Of a stretch of 64,000 bases of DNA, positions 18,709 through 27,851 are shown one piece after another. How positions within the stretch are numbered: the first letter of the stretch is position 1; each line of letters starts with the position of its first letter. The notes beneath the pieces were generated by a model. The model did not search any database, was not told the origin of the DNA, and was given only the letters and a program-made list of their open reading frames with translations. The DNA comes from Lacinutrix venerupis (GTDB taxonomy: Bacteria > Bacteroidota > Bacteroidia > Flavobacteriales > Flavobacteriaceae). The stretch covers positions 330,542-394,541 of the forward strand of contig NZ_RCCH01000003.1 in the NCBI RefSeq assembly GCF_003663945.1, in the 5' to 3' direction. The translations under genes and the position numbers were made by a program.

Positions 18709-20496
18709 ATGTCAGCACACGCAGATACTCACGACGCTCACGACGATCACCATCATAAAGAAACATTTATAACTAAATATATATTTAGTCAAGATCACAA
18801 GATGATTGCCAAGCAGTACCTAATTACTGGTACTATTATGGGAGTTATAGGTGTAATAATGTCATTAATGATGCGTATGCAAATTGCATGGCCAGAAGAG
18901 CCTAATGTAATTTTTCAAACATTATTAGGAAAATGGGCACCAGAAGGTGTTATGGATGCAGATATTTACCTAGCATTGGTAACAATTCATGGTACAATAA
19001 TGGTATTTTTTGTACTAACAGCAGGATTAAGTGGTACTTTTAGTAATTTATTAATCCCATTACAAATTGGAGCGCGAGATATGGCTTCTGGATTCCTTAA
19101 TATGGTTTCTTATTGGTTATTCTTTATTTCTAGTGTAATCATGGTATTATCTTTCTTTGTGGAAGCCGGACCAGCAGCAGCAGGTTGGACAATTTACCCA
19201 CCGTTAAGTGCTTTACCAATGGCTCAAGGAGGTTCTGGAGCGGGTATGACGATGTGGTTAGTTGCTATGGCTATATTTATTGCATCTTCATTATTAGGAT
19301 CACTAAATTATGTTGTTACAGTAATTAATTTACGTACTAAAGGTATGTCAATGACGAGGTTACCATTAACTATATGGGCATTCTTTGTTACGGCTATAAT
19401 AGGTATAATATCTTTCCCTGTTTTATTATCTGCAGCTTTACTTTTAATAATGGATAGAAGTTTTGGAACTTCTTTCTTCTTATCAGATATTTTTATACAA
19501 GGTGAAGTTTTACACTATCAAGGTGGATCTCCAGTATTATTTGAACACTTATTTTGGTTCTTAGGTCACCCTGAAGTATACATTGTATTATTACCGGCAT
19601 TAGGTATTACATCTGAAATTATTGCAACTAATTCTCGTAAACCTATTTTTGGTTACCGTGCTATGATTGCCTCAATTTTAGCAATTGCTTTCTTATCAAC
19701 AATTGTTTGGGGTCACCATATGTTTATTTCAGGTATGAATCCATTCTTAGGTTCTGTTTTTACATTTACAACACTATTAATTGCTATTCCATCGGCTGTA
19801 AAAGCATTTAACTATATTACAACACTTTGGAAAGGTAATCTTCAAATGAATCCAGCTATGTTGTTTTCAATTGGTTTAGTTTCTACTTTCATTACAGGTG
19901 GTTTAACAGGAATAATTCTTGGAGATAGTGCTTTAGATATTAATGTTCACGATACATATTTTGTAGTAGCTCACTTCCATTTAGTAATGGGAATATCAGC
20001 TCTTTATGGAATGTTTGCAGGTATATACCACTGGTTCCCAAAAATGTATGGCCGTATGTTAAATAAAAACTTAGGATATATTCACTTTTGGGTAACAGCA
20101 ATATGTGCTTACGGAGTATTTTTCCCAATGCACTTTATCGGTATGGCAGGTTTACCAAGACGTTATTATACAAACAGTAACTTCCCTTTATTTGATGATT
20201 TACAAGATGTAAACGTTGTAATTACTGTGTTTGCTTTAGTAGGAGGTGTTTTCCAATTAGTATTTTTATACAACTTATTTAGTAGTATTTTCTTTGGAAA
20301 GAAAGCCACTCAAAACCCATGGAAATCTAACACAATGGAATGGACTACACCAGTGGAACACGTTCATGGTAATTGGCCTGGAGAAATACCAAGTGTACAC
20401 CGTTGGGCATACGATTATAGTAAGCCTGGTCAAGATGAAGATTGGGTATCTCAAATTGTACCACTTAAAGAAGGTGAAGAGGAATTACAACATTAA
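18709..20496 (+). CDS. coxA: Cytochrome c oxidase subunit I, A1 type
   Basis: This 595-residue subunit contains the low-spin heme and the heme-copper oxygen-reducing centre. Ligands are His94 (low-spin heme), His287 with its cross-linked Tyr in GHPEVY, His336-His337 (CuB), and His422 and His424 in VAHFH (the two hemes). The GHPEVY motif with Glu marks the A1 subfamily. The first 16 residues contain six histidines. It ends the act-cox operon, followed by a strong terminator. Confidence 0.97.
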   Translation: MSAHADTHDAHDDHHHKETFITKYIFSQDHKMIAKQYLITGTIMGVIGVIMSLMMRMQIAWPEEPNVIFQTLLGKWAPEGVMDADIYLALVTIHGTIMVFFVLTAGLSGTFSNLLIPLQIGARDMASGFLNMVSYWLFFISSVIMVLSFFVEAGPAAAGWTIYPPLSALPMAQGGSGAGMTMWLVAMAIFIASSLLGSLNYVVTVINLRTKGMSMTRLPLTIWAFFVTAIIGIISFPVLLSAALLLIMDRSFGTSFFLSDIFIQGEVLHYQGGSPVLFEHLFWFLGHPEVYIVLLPALGITSEIIATNSRKPIFGYRAMIASILAIAFLSTIVWGHHMFISGMNPFLGSVFTFTTLLIAIPSAVKAFNYITTLWKGNLQMNPAMLFSIGLVSTFITGGLTGIILGDSALDINVHDTYFVVAHFHLVMGISALYGMFAGIYHWFPKMYGRMLNKNLGYIHFWVTAICAYGVFFPMHFIGMAGLPRRYYTNSNFPLFDDLQDVNVVITVFALVGGVFQLVFLYNLFSSIFFGKKATQNPWKSNTMEWTTPVEHVHGNWPGEIPSVHRWAYDYSKPGQDEDWVSQIVPLKEGEEELQH

Positions 20497-20533
20497 ATTC
20501 CTTTAAAAATAAGAAGTCTTATAAATTTTATAT

Positions 20534-20563
20534 AAAAGCCTATCGTTAATCGATAGGCTTTTT
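20534..20563 (+). terminator. Terminator of the act-cox operon
   Basis: Arms AAAAGCCTATCG and CGATAGGCTTTT form a stem around a TTAAT loop and are followed by a T run. It lies 37 bases after the coxA stop. Confidence 0.92.
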
Positions 20564-20566
20564 CTT

Positions 20567-20574
20567 TATATTTG
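20567..20574 (+). promoter_or_regulatory. -7 element of ruvB-queG
   Basis: TATATTTG matches TAnnTTTG. It begins four bases after the coxA terminator and would give a leader of about 80 bases, which includes the small hairpin at 20641-20652. Confidence 0.5.
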
Positions 20575-20640
20575 TTTATACAATTTACAAGCAAGTAAAT
20601 TTAACAGCCTCTGTATTTCAGAATTATATTAAAAATTTTA

Positions 20641-20652
20641 CCGCTTTTGCGG
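20641..20652 (+). promoter_or_regulatory. Small GC hairpin just before the ruvB start
   Basis: CCGC-TTTT-GCGG can form a 4-bp all-GC hairpin ending nine bases before the ruvB ATG, in otherwise AT-rich leader. It could limit ribosome access, but the stem is short. Confidence 0.35.
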
Positions 20653-20661
20653 AATATAAAT

Positions 20662-21684
20662 ATGAACGAAAACTTAAATCCAACAAACGATAACTTTTCA
20701 CCTGAAGAATTTGATATAGAAAAAACGTTAAGACCATTATCTTTCCAAGATTTTTCTGGTCAAGATCAAGTGTTGGAAAACTTAAAAGTTTTTGTAGAAG
20801 CAGCAAATCAAAGAAACGAAGCTTTAGATCATACTTTATTTCATGGTCCTCCAGGTTTAGGTAAAACTACTTTAGCAAATATATTAGCAAACGAACTTAA
20901 TGTAGGCATTAAAGTAACATCGGGTCCTGTTTTAGATAAGCCAGGAGATTTAGCTGGATTATTAACAAACCTTGATGATAGAGATGTATTATTTATAGAC
21001 GAAATTCATAGATTAAGTCCAATTGTAGAAGAATATCTTTATTCCGCTATGGAAGATTATAAGATAGATATAATGATAGAATCTGGGCCAAATGCAAGAA
21101 CTGTTCAAATAAATTTAAATCCATTTACACTTGTTGGCGCGACAACTCGATCAGGATTGCTAACAGCACCTATGAGAGCGCGTTTTGGTATACAAAGTCG
21201 TTTACAATATTACTCTACCGAATTATTGAGTACTATTATACAACGAAGCGCACAAATATTAAATGTGCCAATATCTATGGAAGCTGCTATAGAAATAGCT
21301 GGTAGAAGTAGAGGGACACCAAGAATAGCAAATGCATTGTTAAGACGTGTTAGAGATTTTGCACAAATAAAAGGCAACGGAAATATAGATATTAAGATAG
21401 CAAAATTTAGTTTAGAAGCATTAAATGTTGATGCTTATGGATTAGATGAAATGGATAATAAAATTCTTTCAACTATAATAGATAAGTTTAAAGGAGGACC
21501 AGTTGGTGTTTCTACCATTGCAACAGCAGTAAGTGAAAGTTCTGAAACAATTGAAGAAGTTTACGAGCCTTTTTTAATACAACAAGGTTTTATTATGAGG
21601 ACACCACGAGGAAGAGAAGTTACAGAATTAGCTTATAAACATTTAGGGAAAATTAAAGGACCTACACAAGGAGGTTTGTTTTAA
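20662..21684 (+). CDS. ruvB: Holliday junction branch migration ATPase RuvB
   Basis: This 340-residue AAA+ motor drives branch migration together with RuvA and RuvC. Walker [10 protein letters not shown] begins at residue 62, Walker B is [10 protein letters not shown], and the winged-helix C-terminal domain ends in RTPRGREVT. The ATG at 20662 is preferred over an in-frame TTG five codons upstream, which lies inside the small hairpin. The stop codon overlaps the queG start by one base. RuvA is encoded separately at 32443. Confidence 0.98.
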   Translation: MNENLNPTNDNFSPEEFDIEKTLRPLSFQDFSGQDQVLENLKVFVEAANQRNEALDHTLFHGPPGLGKTTLANILANELNVGIKVTSGPVLDKPGDLAGLLTNLDDRDVLFIDEIHRLSPIVEEYLYSAMEDYKIDIMIESGPNARTVQINLNPFTLVGATTRSGLLTAPMRARFGIQSRLQYYSTELLSTIIQRSAQILNVPISMEAAIEIAGRSRGTPRIANALLRRVRDFAQIKGNGNIDIKIAKFSLEALNVDAYGLDEMDNKILSTIIDKFKGGPVGVSTIATAVSESSETIEEVYEPFLIQQGFIMRTPRGREVTELAYKHLGKIKGPTQGGLF

Positions 21685-22613
21685 TGATAAACAACAAAGC
21701 TAAATACACAAGTCTTATTAAAACCGAAGCCAAACGCCTCGGTTTTTTATCTTGTGGTATAAGCAAAGCAGAATTTTTAGAAGATGAAGCACCACGTTTA
21801 GAAAATTGGCTTAATAAAAATATGAATGGACAAATGCGGTATATGGAAAACCATTTTGATAAGCGTTTAGACCCAACAAAACTAGTCGAAGATTCTAAAA
21901 GTGTTATTTCTCTATTGCTTAATTATTATCCAGAGGAAACTCAAAAAGATAATAAAGCACCAAAACTTTCAAAGTATGCTTATGGTAATGACTACCATCA
22001 TGTAATAAAATCAAAACTAAAAACACTTACGCACTTTATACAAGATACAATTGGAGAAGTAAGCGGAAGAGCTTTTGTCGATTCTGCACCAGTTTTAGAT
22101 AAAGCTTGGGCGGCAAAATCTGGATTAGGCTGGATAGGTAAACATAGTAACCTACTAACACAACAAGTAGGCTCCTTTTATTTTATTGCAGAATTAATTA
22201 TCGACTTAGATTTAGAGTATGACACAATAGTATCAGATCATTGTGGCACTTGCACAGCTTGTATAGATGCTTGCCCAACACAAGCAATTGTAGAACCTTA
22301 TGTGGTAGATGGAAGCAAATGCATAAGCTATTTTACAATAGAACTCAAAAATGAATTGCCAAACGAGATGAAAGGTAAGTTTGATAATTGGATGTTTGGT
22401 TGCGATGTTTGCCAAGATGTGTGCCCATGGAATAGATTTTCAAAAGCGCATAATGAACCATTATTTAATCCTCATCCAGAATTGTTAGATATGACTAAAA
22501 AAGATTGGGATGAAATTACTGAAGATGTATTTAAAAAAGTGTTTCAAAAATCGGCAATAAAACGAACTAAATTTTCTGGATTAACCCGAAATATTGAATT
22601 TTTAAAAAAATAA
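21684..22613 (+). CDS. queG: Epoxyqueuosine reductase QueG
   Basis: This 309-residue cobalamin-dependent iron-sulfur enzyme reduces epoxyqueuosine to queuosine in tRNA. Two ferredoxin-type cysteine clusters are visible, [11 protein letters not shown] from residue 187 and [11 protein letters not shown] from 240. The family segment [21 protein letters not shown] is present, split here as [11 protein letters not shown] and [10 protein letters not shown]. The start overlaps the ruvB stop (TAATG), so translation is probably coupled. The stop lies two bases from the convergent lacI-type gene. Confidence 0.96.
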   Translation: MINNKAKYTSLIKTEAKRLGFLSCGISKAEFLEDEAPRLENWLNKNMNGQMRYMENHFDKRLDPTKLVEDSKSVISLLLNYYPEETQKDNKAPKLSKYAYGNDYHHVIKSKLKTLTHFIQDTIGEVSGRAFVDSAPVLDKAWAAKSGLGWIGKHSNLLTQQVGSFYFIAELIIDLDLEYDTIVSDHCGTCTACIDACPTQAIVEPYVVDGSKCISYFTIELKNELPNEMKGKFDNWMFGCDVCQDVCPWNRFSKAHNEPLFNPHPELLDMTKKDWDEITEDVFKKVFQKSAIKRTKFSGLTRNIEFLKK

Positions 22614-22615
22614 AA

Positions 22616-23641
22616 TTATTTTGTAGAGTTTCTTTTAACTAAACTAGTTTCTAGTTCTATAATTTTTGGATGTATAACTTTATTATTCTTATTAGCTTTG
22701 AGTTCTTTATATAATTGCTTAAAAGCCATTTTTCCCATTTTAAAACCAGGTTGGTCTATAGTAGTTAACGAAGGTGTTATTGCAGAGGACATAAACCAGT
22801 TACTAAATCCTACAATTGAAATATCATCAGGAACTTTTACTCCTCGTTTATTAAACTCTGTTATTGCTCCAATAGCAACCATATCTGTATTTATAAAAAT
22901 ACCGTCTACATCCTTATGCTCTGCTAATAGTTTAGCAGCATTAACTTTACCTTCATTAAAACTCATATCATCACATGCGCAGGTATATACTAAACTAGGA
23001 TCGTATTCTAAACCATTATCTAATAATGCTTTTTTGTAACCAAGGAATCTGTCTATAGAATTTTGTGGTAATAATGGACCTCTAAAGTGAGCAACTCTTT
23101 TACATCCTGTATCAATTAAATGTTGTGTGGCTATATAGGCTGCTTTTCTATCATCAATAACAACTTTAGAACAATTTACAAGTTTTGCAATTTTATCAAA
23201 CATTACCAAAGGAGTACCATTTTCAATAATATCGTTTAAATGTTTAAAGTCCGAAGTTCCATTTGCTAACGAAATTAAAATACCATCAACGCGTTTATTT
23301 AGTAGTAAGTCTAATTGTTTCTTTTCTAATTCATAAGATTCATTAGACTGTAATATTATAACTAAATACCCTTTTTTTTCAGCTTGAGAAATTATGCCTT
23401 TAATTACACTTGAAAAAAAATGATGTACAATTTCAGGAATAATTAACCCAATAGTTTTAGACTCTTTGGTTCTTAAATTTACAGCAAAAGCATTGGGTTT
23501 GTAATTTAATGTTACTGCAGTTTCTCTTACAAGTTTTCTAGTTTTTTTACTAACATCAGGATAATCTTTCAAAGCTTTAGAAACAGTTGTAATAGATATA
23601 TTTAAAGTTTCAGCGATATCTTTAAGAGTAGCAGGTTTCAT
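22616..23641 (-). CDS. LacI-family regulator of the adjacent sugar locus
   Basis: This 341-residue regulator has an N-terminal helix-turn-helix (KDIAETLNISITTVSKALKD, residues 6-25) and hinge, then a periplasmic-binding-protein-like sensor domain from about residue 60. It diverges from the receptor-transporter-invertase-kinase genes, and the spacer contains two copies of CGAAAACGTTTTCG, the kind of CG-centred palindrome that LacI proteins bind. It is therefore the likely local sugar-responsive regulator. The ligand, probably sucrose or fructose, is inferred from neighbours only. Confidence 0.9.
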   Translation of the reverse strand: MKPATLKDIAETLNISITTVSKALKDYPDVSKKTRKLVRETAVTLNYKPNAFAVNLRTKESKTIGLIIPEIVHHFFSSVIKGIISQAEKKGYLVIILQSNESYELEKKQLDLLLNKRVDGILISLANGTSDFKHLNDIIENGTPLVMFDKIAKLVNCSKVVIDDRKAAYIATQHLIDTGCKRVAHFRGPLLPQNSIDRFLGYKKALLDNGLEYDPSLVYTCACDDMSFNEGKVNAAKLLAEHKDVDGIFINTDMVAIGAITEFNKRGVKVPDDISIVGFSNWFMSSAITPSLTTIDQPGFKMGKMAFKQLYKELKANKNNKVIHPKIIELETSLVKRNSTK

Positions 23642-23692
23642 GCAATCGTTTTTGTAAATATAATTCTAAAATCTAATATAGTAATTTTTAAT

Positions 23693-23726
23693 CGAAAACG
23701 TTTTCGTAAAATCGAAAACGTTTTCG
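23693..23726. promoter_or_regulatory. Twin palindromic LacI-type operator
   Basis: The perfect 14-bp palindrome CGAAAACGTTTTCG occurs at 23693-23706 and again at 23713-23726, with centres exactly 20 bp apart, close to two helical turns. It lies between the divergent regulator and receptor genes, upstream of the receptor -7 element. Confidence 0.88.
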
Positions 23727-23761
23727 AATGATAAATCTATAATTTAACACACATTTAATTA

Positions 23762-23769
23762 TAGATTTG
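23762..23769 (+). promoter_or_regulatory. -7 element of the TonB receptor gene
   Basis: TAGATTTG matches TAnnTTTG, 48 bases before the receptor ATG. The nearer operator centre is about 46 bases upstream of this element. No TTTG at the -33 position was seen. Confidence 0.6.
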
Positions 23770-23816
23770 TGATATAACAGATATAAATATTATTAATTAA
23801 CTAAAAACTATCAAAA

Positions 23817-26447
23817 ATGAATACACTAATCAAAAATTGGAGTTTATTTCTACTGTGTTTATTCTCGGGTACTTCCTTATTTGCACAATCGGTAATCTCT
23901 GGTACAATTAACGACGATGCAGGTATGCCATTACCAGGTGTAAATGTTATTTTAAAAGGTACTTCTCAAGGTGCAACTTCAGACTTTGAAGGAAATTATT
24001 CTATAGATAACGTAAATGATGGAAACTATATTCTTGAAGCAACATATATAGGGTATACTAAATTTTCAAAAAGTGTATCTGTTAATTCTCAAAATTTAGT
24101 TATTGGTTTTACAATGATTGAAAATGCAGAATCCTTAGATCAAGTTATAATTACTGGTGTAACAAACCCAAAATCAAAAATTGAATCAAGTGTCTCTGTT
24201 ACCACAATTAAACCTAAATCTATTAAACAATCTGCACCTAGAACAACTGCTGAGATATTTAGAACTATACCAGGAATTCGTTCAGAATCTTCTGGTGGTG
24301 AAGGAAATTCAAATATAGCTGTAAGAGGTGTTCCGGTATCTTCTGGTGGTTCAAAATATGTACAATTACAAGAAGATGGATTGCCAGTATTATTATTTGG
24401 AGATATGTCTTTTGCTACGGCAGATATTTTTACTCGATACGATTCTAATATATCAAGAATTGAAGCAATTAGAGGTGGTTCTGCATCTACATTATCATCT
24501 AATTCACCAGGAGCAATAATTAATTTAATTAGTAAAACTGGTAAAGTTGAAGGAGGATCTATTGGTACTTCTTTTGGTTTAGATTATAGTGATTTTAGAA
24601 CAGATTTTGAGTATGGCGCACCATTAGAAAATAATTTGTATTTCCATATGGGAGGTTTTTACCGTGTTGGTGAGGGTGTAAGAGATGCAGGTTATACAGC
24701 TAACAATGGAGGTCAATTTAAATTAAACTTAACTAAAAAATTCGATAAAGGATATGTAAGAGTTTATGCTAAATATCTAAACGATAGAGCTATTGGATAC
24801 TTGCCAAACCCAATACAAGTTACAGGTACAAATGAAAATCCAGATTTTCAAAATCTTCCTAACTTTGATGCTAATAGTGAAACATTACATACACCATATT
24901 TATCTCAAAATGTTGGCTTAGGTGAGAGTGGTGAATTAAGACGATCTAATGTAAGTGATGGTATGAATCCTATCTCTACTTCAATAGGTATAGAAGCAGA
25001 TTTCGATTTAGGTAATGATTTTAAAATTACAAACAAAGGAAGATTCTCTTCTAATAAAGGTGGGTTTAATTCTCCATTTCCAGCGAGTGTTTTAACTGCA
25101 ACAGATTTTCTTGCAGGAGATTTTGCAACCGGTAATGGTTACAGTACTTTAAGTTATGCAAATGGTGATGGAGCAGTAAGCGATAATACAGTAATTGCTC
25201 CAGTAGTATTATTTGATACACAATTAAATAATTTTAATAATTTCATGAACGATATTCGTTTAACTAAAGATTTTGGAAACTTAGATGTAACTGTTGGTTA
25301 TTTTAAAGGCATTCAAAATGTATCAATGTCATGGTTATGGAACTCTTATTTACTAGAGGCTTCTGGTGAAAATGCAAGGTTAATTAATGGAGTAGATGCA
25401 GGCGGAAATAATATAACATCAAATGGTTTAGTAGGTTATGGAGCAGCGTTTTTTGGTAACTGCTGCCAACGTAGTTACGATACAAGATATAATGTTTCTG
25501 CACCATATTTATCTATTGCATTAGAGGCTTCAGAAAAATTAAATGTAGATGCTAGTATTCGTTTTGACAATGGAAAAGTTGATGGTTCTTTTGCAGGACC
25601 AGTAACTTCTGCTTACGATATTAATAATGATGGTACAATTTCTCAACCAGAGCAAACAGTACAAGCAATAGATTTATCGAACCCTACAGTAGTAGATTAT
25701 GATTATGATTACGTTTCGTATTCTCTAGGTTTAAATTACAAAATTCAAGATAGACAAGCAGTATTTGCGAGATATAGTAGAGGTGCTTCAGCTAAAGCAG
25801 ATAGAATTTTATTTGCAGGATTAGATTATACAGATAGCGACGGAATAAATGCATTAGATTTTATTAATCAAGCAGAAGTTGGTTATAAAAGAGGTTTCGA
25901 AAATGGTTCTTTATATGCAACTGTATTTTATGCTAAAACAACTGAAGAAGGTGGATTTGAAGCAACTTCAAATTCTATAATAGAGAACGATTACAAGTCT
26001 CTAGGTGTCGAATTAGAAGGATCGTATAGATTTAACGATTTTGTTTTACGTGGTGGTTTAACTTTTACAGATGCAGAAATAGACTCTGGAGATGATATAG
26101 GTAATACACCAAGAAGGCAACCAGATTTTATTTATAACTTAATACCATCATATAATTTTGGAAATGCTAAACAAAATAGTGTAGGATTAAGTTTTATAGG
26201 TCAAAGTAAAGCTTATGCACAAGATACAAACGAATTAGTACTGCCAGGATTTGTAATTATAAACAGTTTTATAAATATTGGTTTAACAGAAAATTTAAAA
26301 GCAAATATATCTGCAAATAATATTTTCGATACTTTAGGTATTACAGAATCTGAGGAAGGAAGTATAACAGAGGGTCAGGTAAATTATTTAAGAGTAAGAC
26401 CTGTTCCTGGACGTTCAATTTCTTTAGGTATCAATTATAATTTTTAA
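23817..26447 (+). CDS. TonB-dependent outer-membrane receptor, SusC-style, without SusD
   Basis: This 876-residue receptor would import a sugar across the outer membrane using TonB energy. The signal peptide ends near residue 24 (TSLFAQ). A carboxypeptidase-regulatory-like domain (SGTINDDAGMPLPGVNVIL, about 27-110) comes next, then the plug (about 125-235) and the beta barrel ending in an aromatic residue. No SusD-type lipoprotein gene follows, unlike most Bacteroidota sugar loci, so it resembles the stand-alone sucrose receptor SuxA of Xanthomonas in layout. Substrate sucrose is inferred from the downstream genes. Confidence 0.88.
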   Translation: MNTLIKNWSLFLLCLFSGTSLFAQSVISGTINDDAGMPLPGVNVILKGTSQGATSDFEGNYSIDNVNDGNYILEATYIGYTKFSKSVSVNSQNLVIGFTMIENAESLDQVIITGVTNPKSKIESSVSVTTIKPKSIKQSAPRTTAEIFRTIPGIRSESSGGEGNSNIAVRGVPVSSGGSKYVQLQEDGLPVLLFGDMSFATADIFTRYDSNISRIEAIRGGSASTLSSNSPGAIINLISKTGKVEGGSIGTSFGLDYSDFRTDFEYGAPLENNLYFHMGGFYRVGEGVRDAGYTANNGGQFKLNLTKKFDKGYVRVYAKYLNDRAIGYLPNPIQVTGTNENPDFQNLPNFDANSETLHTPYLSQNVGLGESGELRRSNVSDGMNPISTSIGIEADFDLGNDFKITNKGRFSSNKGGFNSPFPASVLTATDFLAGDFATGNGYSTLSYANGDGAVSDNTVIAPVVLFDTQLNNFNNFMNDIRLTKDFGNLDVTVGYFKGIQNVSMSWLWNSYLLEASGENARLINGVDAGGNNITSNGLVGYGAAFFGNCCQRSYDTRYNVSAPYLSIALEASEKLNVDASIRFDNGKVDGSFAGPVTSAYDINNDGTISQPEQTVQAIDLSNPTVVDYDYDYVSYSLGLNYKIQDRQAVFARYSRGASAKADRILFAGLDYTDSDGINALDFINQAEVGYKRGFENGSLYATVFYAKTTEEGGFEATSNSIIENDYKSLGVELEGSYRFNDFVLRGGLTFTDAEIDSGDDIGNTPRRQPDFIYNLIPSYNFGNAKQNSVGLSFIGQSKAYAQDTNELVLPGFVIINSFINIGLTENLKANISANNIFDTLGITESEEGSITEGQVNYLRVRPVPGRSISLGINYNF

Positions 26448-26491
26448 TTTAAACAAGTGTTAGTTTTTTAATTTGAATTTGAATTTGAGTT

Positions 26492-26522
26492 GAGTCAATA
26501 TTTACTTAATTAATATTGGCTC
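26492..26522 (+). promoter_or_regulatory. Intercistronic hairpin between receptor and symporter genes
   Basis: Arms GAGTCAATATT and AATATTGGCTC pair over 11 bp with one G-T wobble around a nine-base loop. No T tract follows, so it is not a standard terminator. It lies in the 103-base gap between the receptor and the transporter and may set their relative mRNA levels. Confidence 0.5.
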
Positions 26523-26550
26523 ATTTCAATTAATTTAAAAATAAATTGTG

Positions 26551-27849
26551 ATGTTAAAAAAACCAAAATTGTCTTTTTGGCAAATATTAAATATGAATGT
26601 TGGATTCTTCGGTATTCAATACAGTTTTGGTTTACAGCAAAGTGCCGTAACTCCAATCTATGATTTTTTAGGAGCAAGTCCAGATCAAATTCCAATTTTA
26701 CACTTGGCTGGCCCAGTAACAGGACTATTAGTTCAACCTATTATTGGAGCACTAAGTGACAAAACATGGAATCCAAAATTAGGTAGAAGAAAACCATTTT
26801 TTTTAATAGGAGCAATTTTATGCAGTTTAACATTAATAGCATTTCCGTTTAGTAGTTCGTTATGGATGGCTGCAGGATTATTATGGATTTTGGATGCAGG
26901 AAATAACACAGCAATGGAACCTTATAGAGCATTAATTGCAGACCAATTAGAGGAAGAGCAACAGCCTTTAGGTTTTCAAATGCAAAGCTTTTTTACAGGT
27001 CTTGGTCAAGTATTGGCTAATGTATCACTATTTGTTTTTCCATTAATTTTTATTGGTATTACAGGCGCATTACCAACTTGGGTATATGCCTCATTTTTTC
27101 TCGGTGCCATTTGTTCAATTGGTTCTATTTTATGGAGTATGAGTAAAACCAAAGAAATACCACCCACAGAAAAAGAGTTAATTAAAATTAGGGAAAAAGG
27201 AAGTGTTTTAGAACCACTTATAGAAATCTTTTCAGCAATAAAAGACATGCCAAAAGTAATGTGGCAATTAGCATTAGTTTACCTATTTCAATGGTACGCA
27301 CTATTTTGTTATTGGCAAAACTCTTCTAAAAGTGTTGCTTTATCTGTTTGGAATGCAACTCCAGAAAACACACAAGCGTATAGTGAAGCTGTAAGTTGGA
27401 CAGGTTTAGTAAACGGTTGGTATAATGTTGTTACCTTTTTAATTGCTTTTGCACTAGTAGGTTTCGCAAAAAAATACAGTGCTAAAAAAGTACATGCAGT
27501 ATGTTTAATTATTGCAGCTATTGGATTTTTATCGTTTCCGCATATAGAAAATAAAAATCTATTGTTTTTCGCTATTACTGGTTTCGGAATTGGTTGGGCA
27601 AGTATGATGGGAATTCCTTATTTAATGGTAGTTGCAGATATTCCTAAAGAAAGATATGGTGTTTATATGGGTATTATAAATATGATGATTGTTATTCCAA
27701 TGATTATTCAAACATTATCCTTTGGGTATATTTTAAAAACATTTTTAAATAACGATCCAAGAAACGCTATAACTTTTGCAGGCGTATTACTGTTAATAGC
27801 AACAATTTGTACACTATTTATAAAACAAAAAAAACAGCCTCAATTATAA
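26551..27849 (+). CDS. MFS sugar symporter, SLC45/SuxC-like, probably sucrose
   Basis: This 432-residue inner-membrane transporter has about 12 helices and the loop 2-3 signature SDKTWNPKLGRRKPFF, characteristic of the sucrose/SLC45 branch of the major facilitator superfamily. The segment NTAMEPYRALIADQL also fits that branch. I chose the ATG at 26551 over the GTG one codon upstream. The gene ends two bases before the invertase ATG, and an invertase and a fructokinase follow. Together these suggest proton-coupled uptake of intact sucrose from the periplasm. Confidence 0.85.
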   Translation: MLKKPKLSFWQILNMNVGFFGIQYSFGLQQSAVTPIYDFLGASPDQIPILHLAGPVTGLLVQPIIGALSDKTWNPKLGRRKPFFLIGAILCSLTLIAFPFSSSLWMAAGLLWILDAGNNTAMEPYRALIADQLEEEQQPLGFQMQSFFTGLGQVLANVSLFVFPLIFIGITGALPTWVYASFFLGAICSIGSILWSMSKTKEIPPTEKELIKIREKGSVLEPLIEIFSAIKDMPKVMWQLALVYLFQWYALFCYWQNSSKSVALSVWNATPENTQAYSEAVSWTGLVNGWYNVVTFLIAFALVGFAKKYSAKKVHAVCLIIAAIGFLSFPHIENKNLLFFAITGFGIGWASMMGIPYLMVVADIPKERYGVYMGIINMMIVIPMIIQTLSFGYILKTFLNNDPRNAITFAGVLLLIATICTLFIKQKKQPQL

Positions 27850-27851
27850 CA

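Noticed and set aside
22614..22616. Possible overlap or fusion between queG and the LacI-type gene
   Set aside because: They are simply convergent, with two bases between stop codons. No terminator was found there, but this is common in compact genomes.
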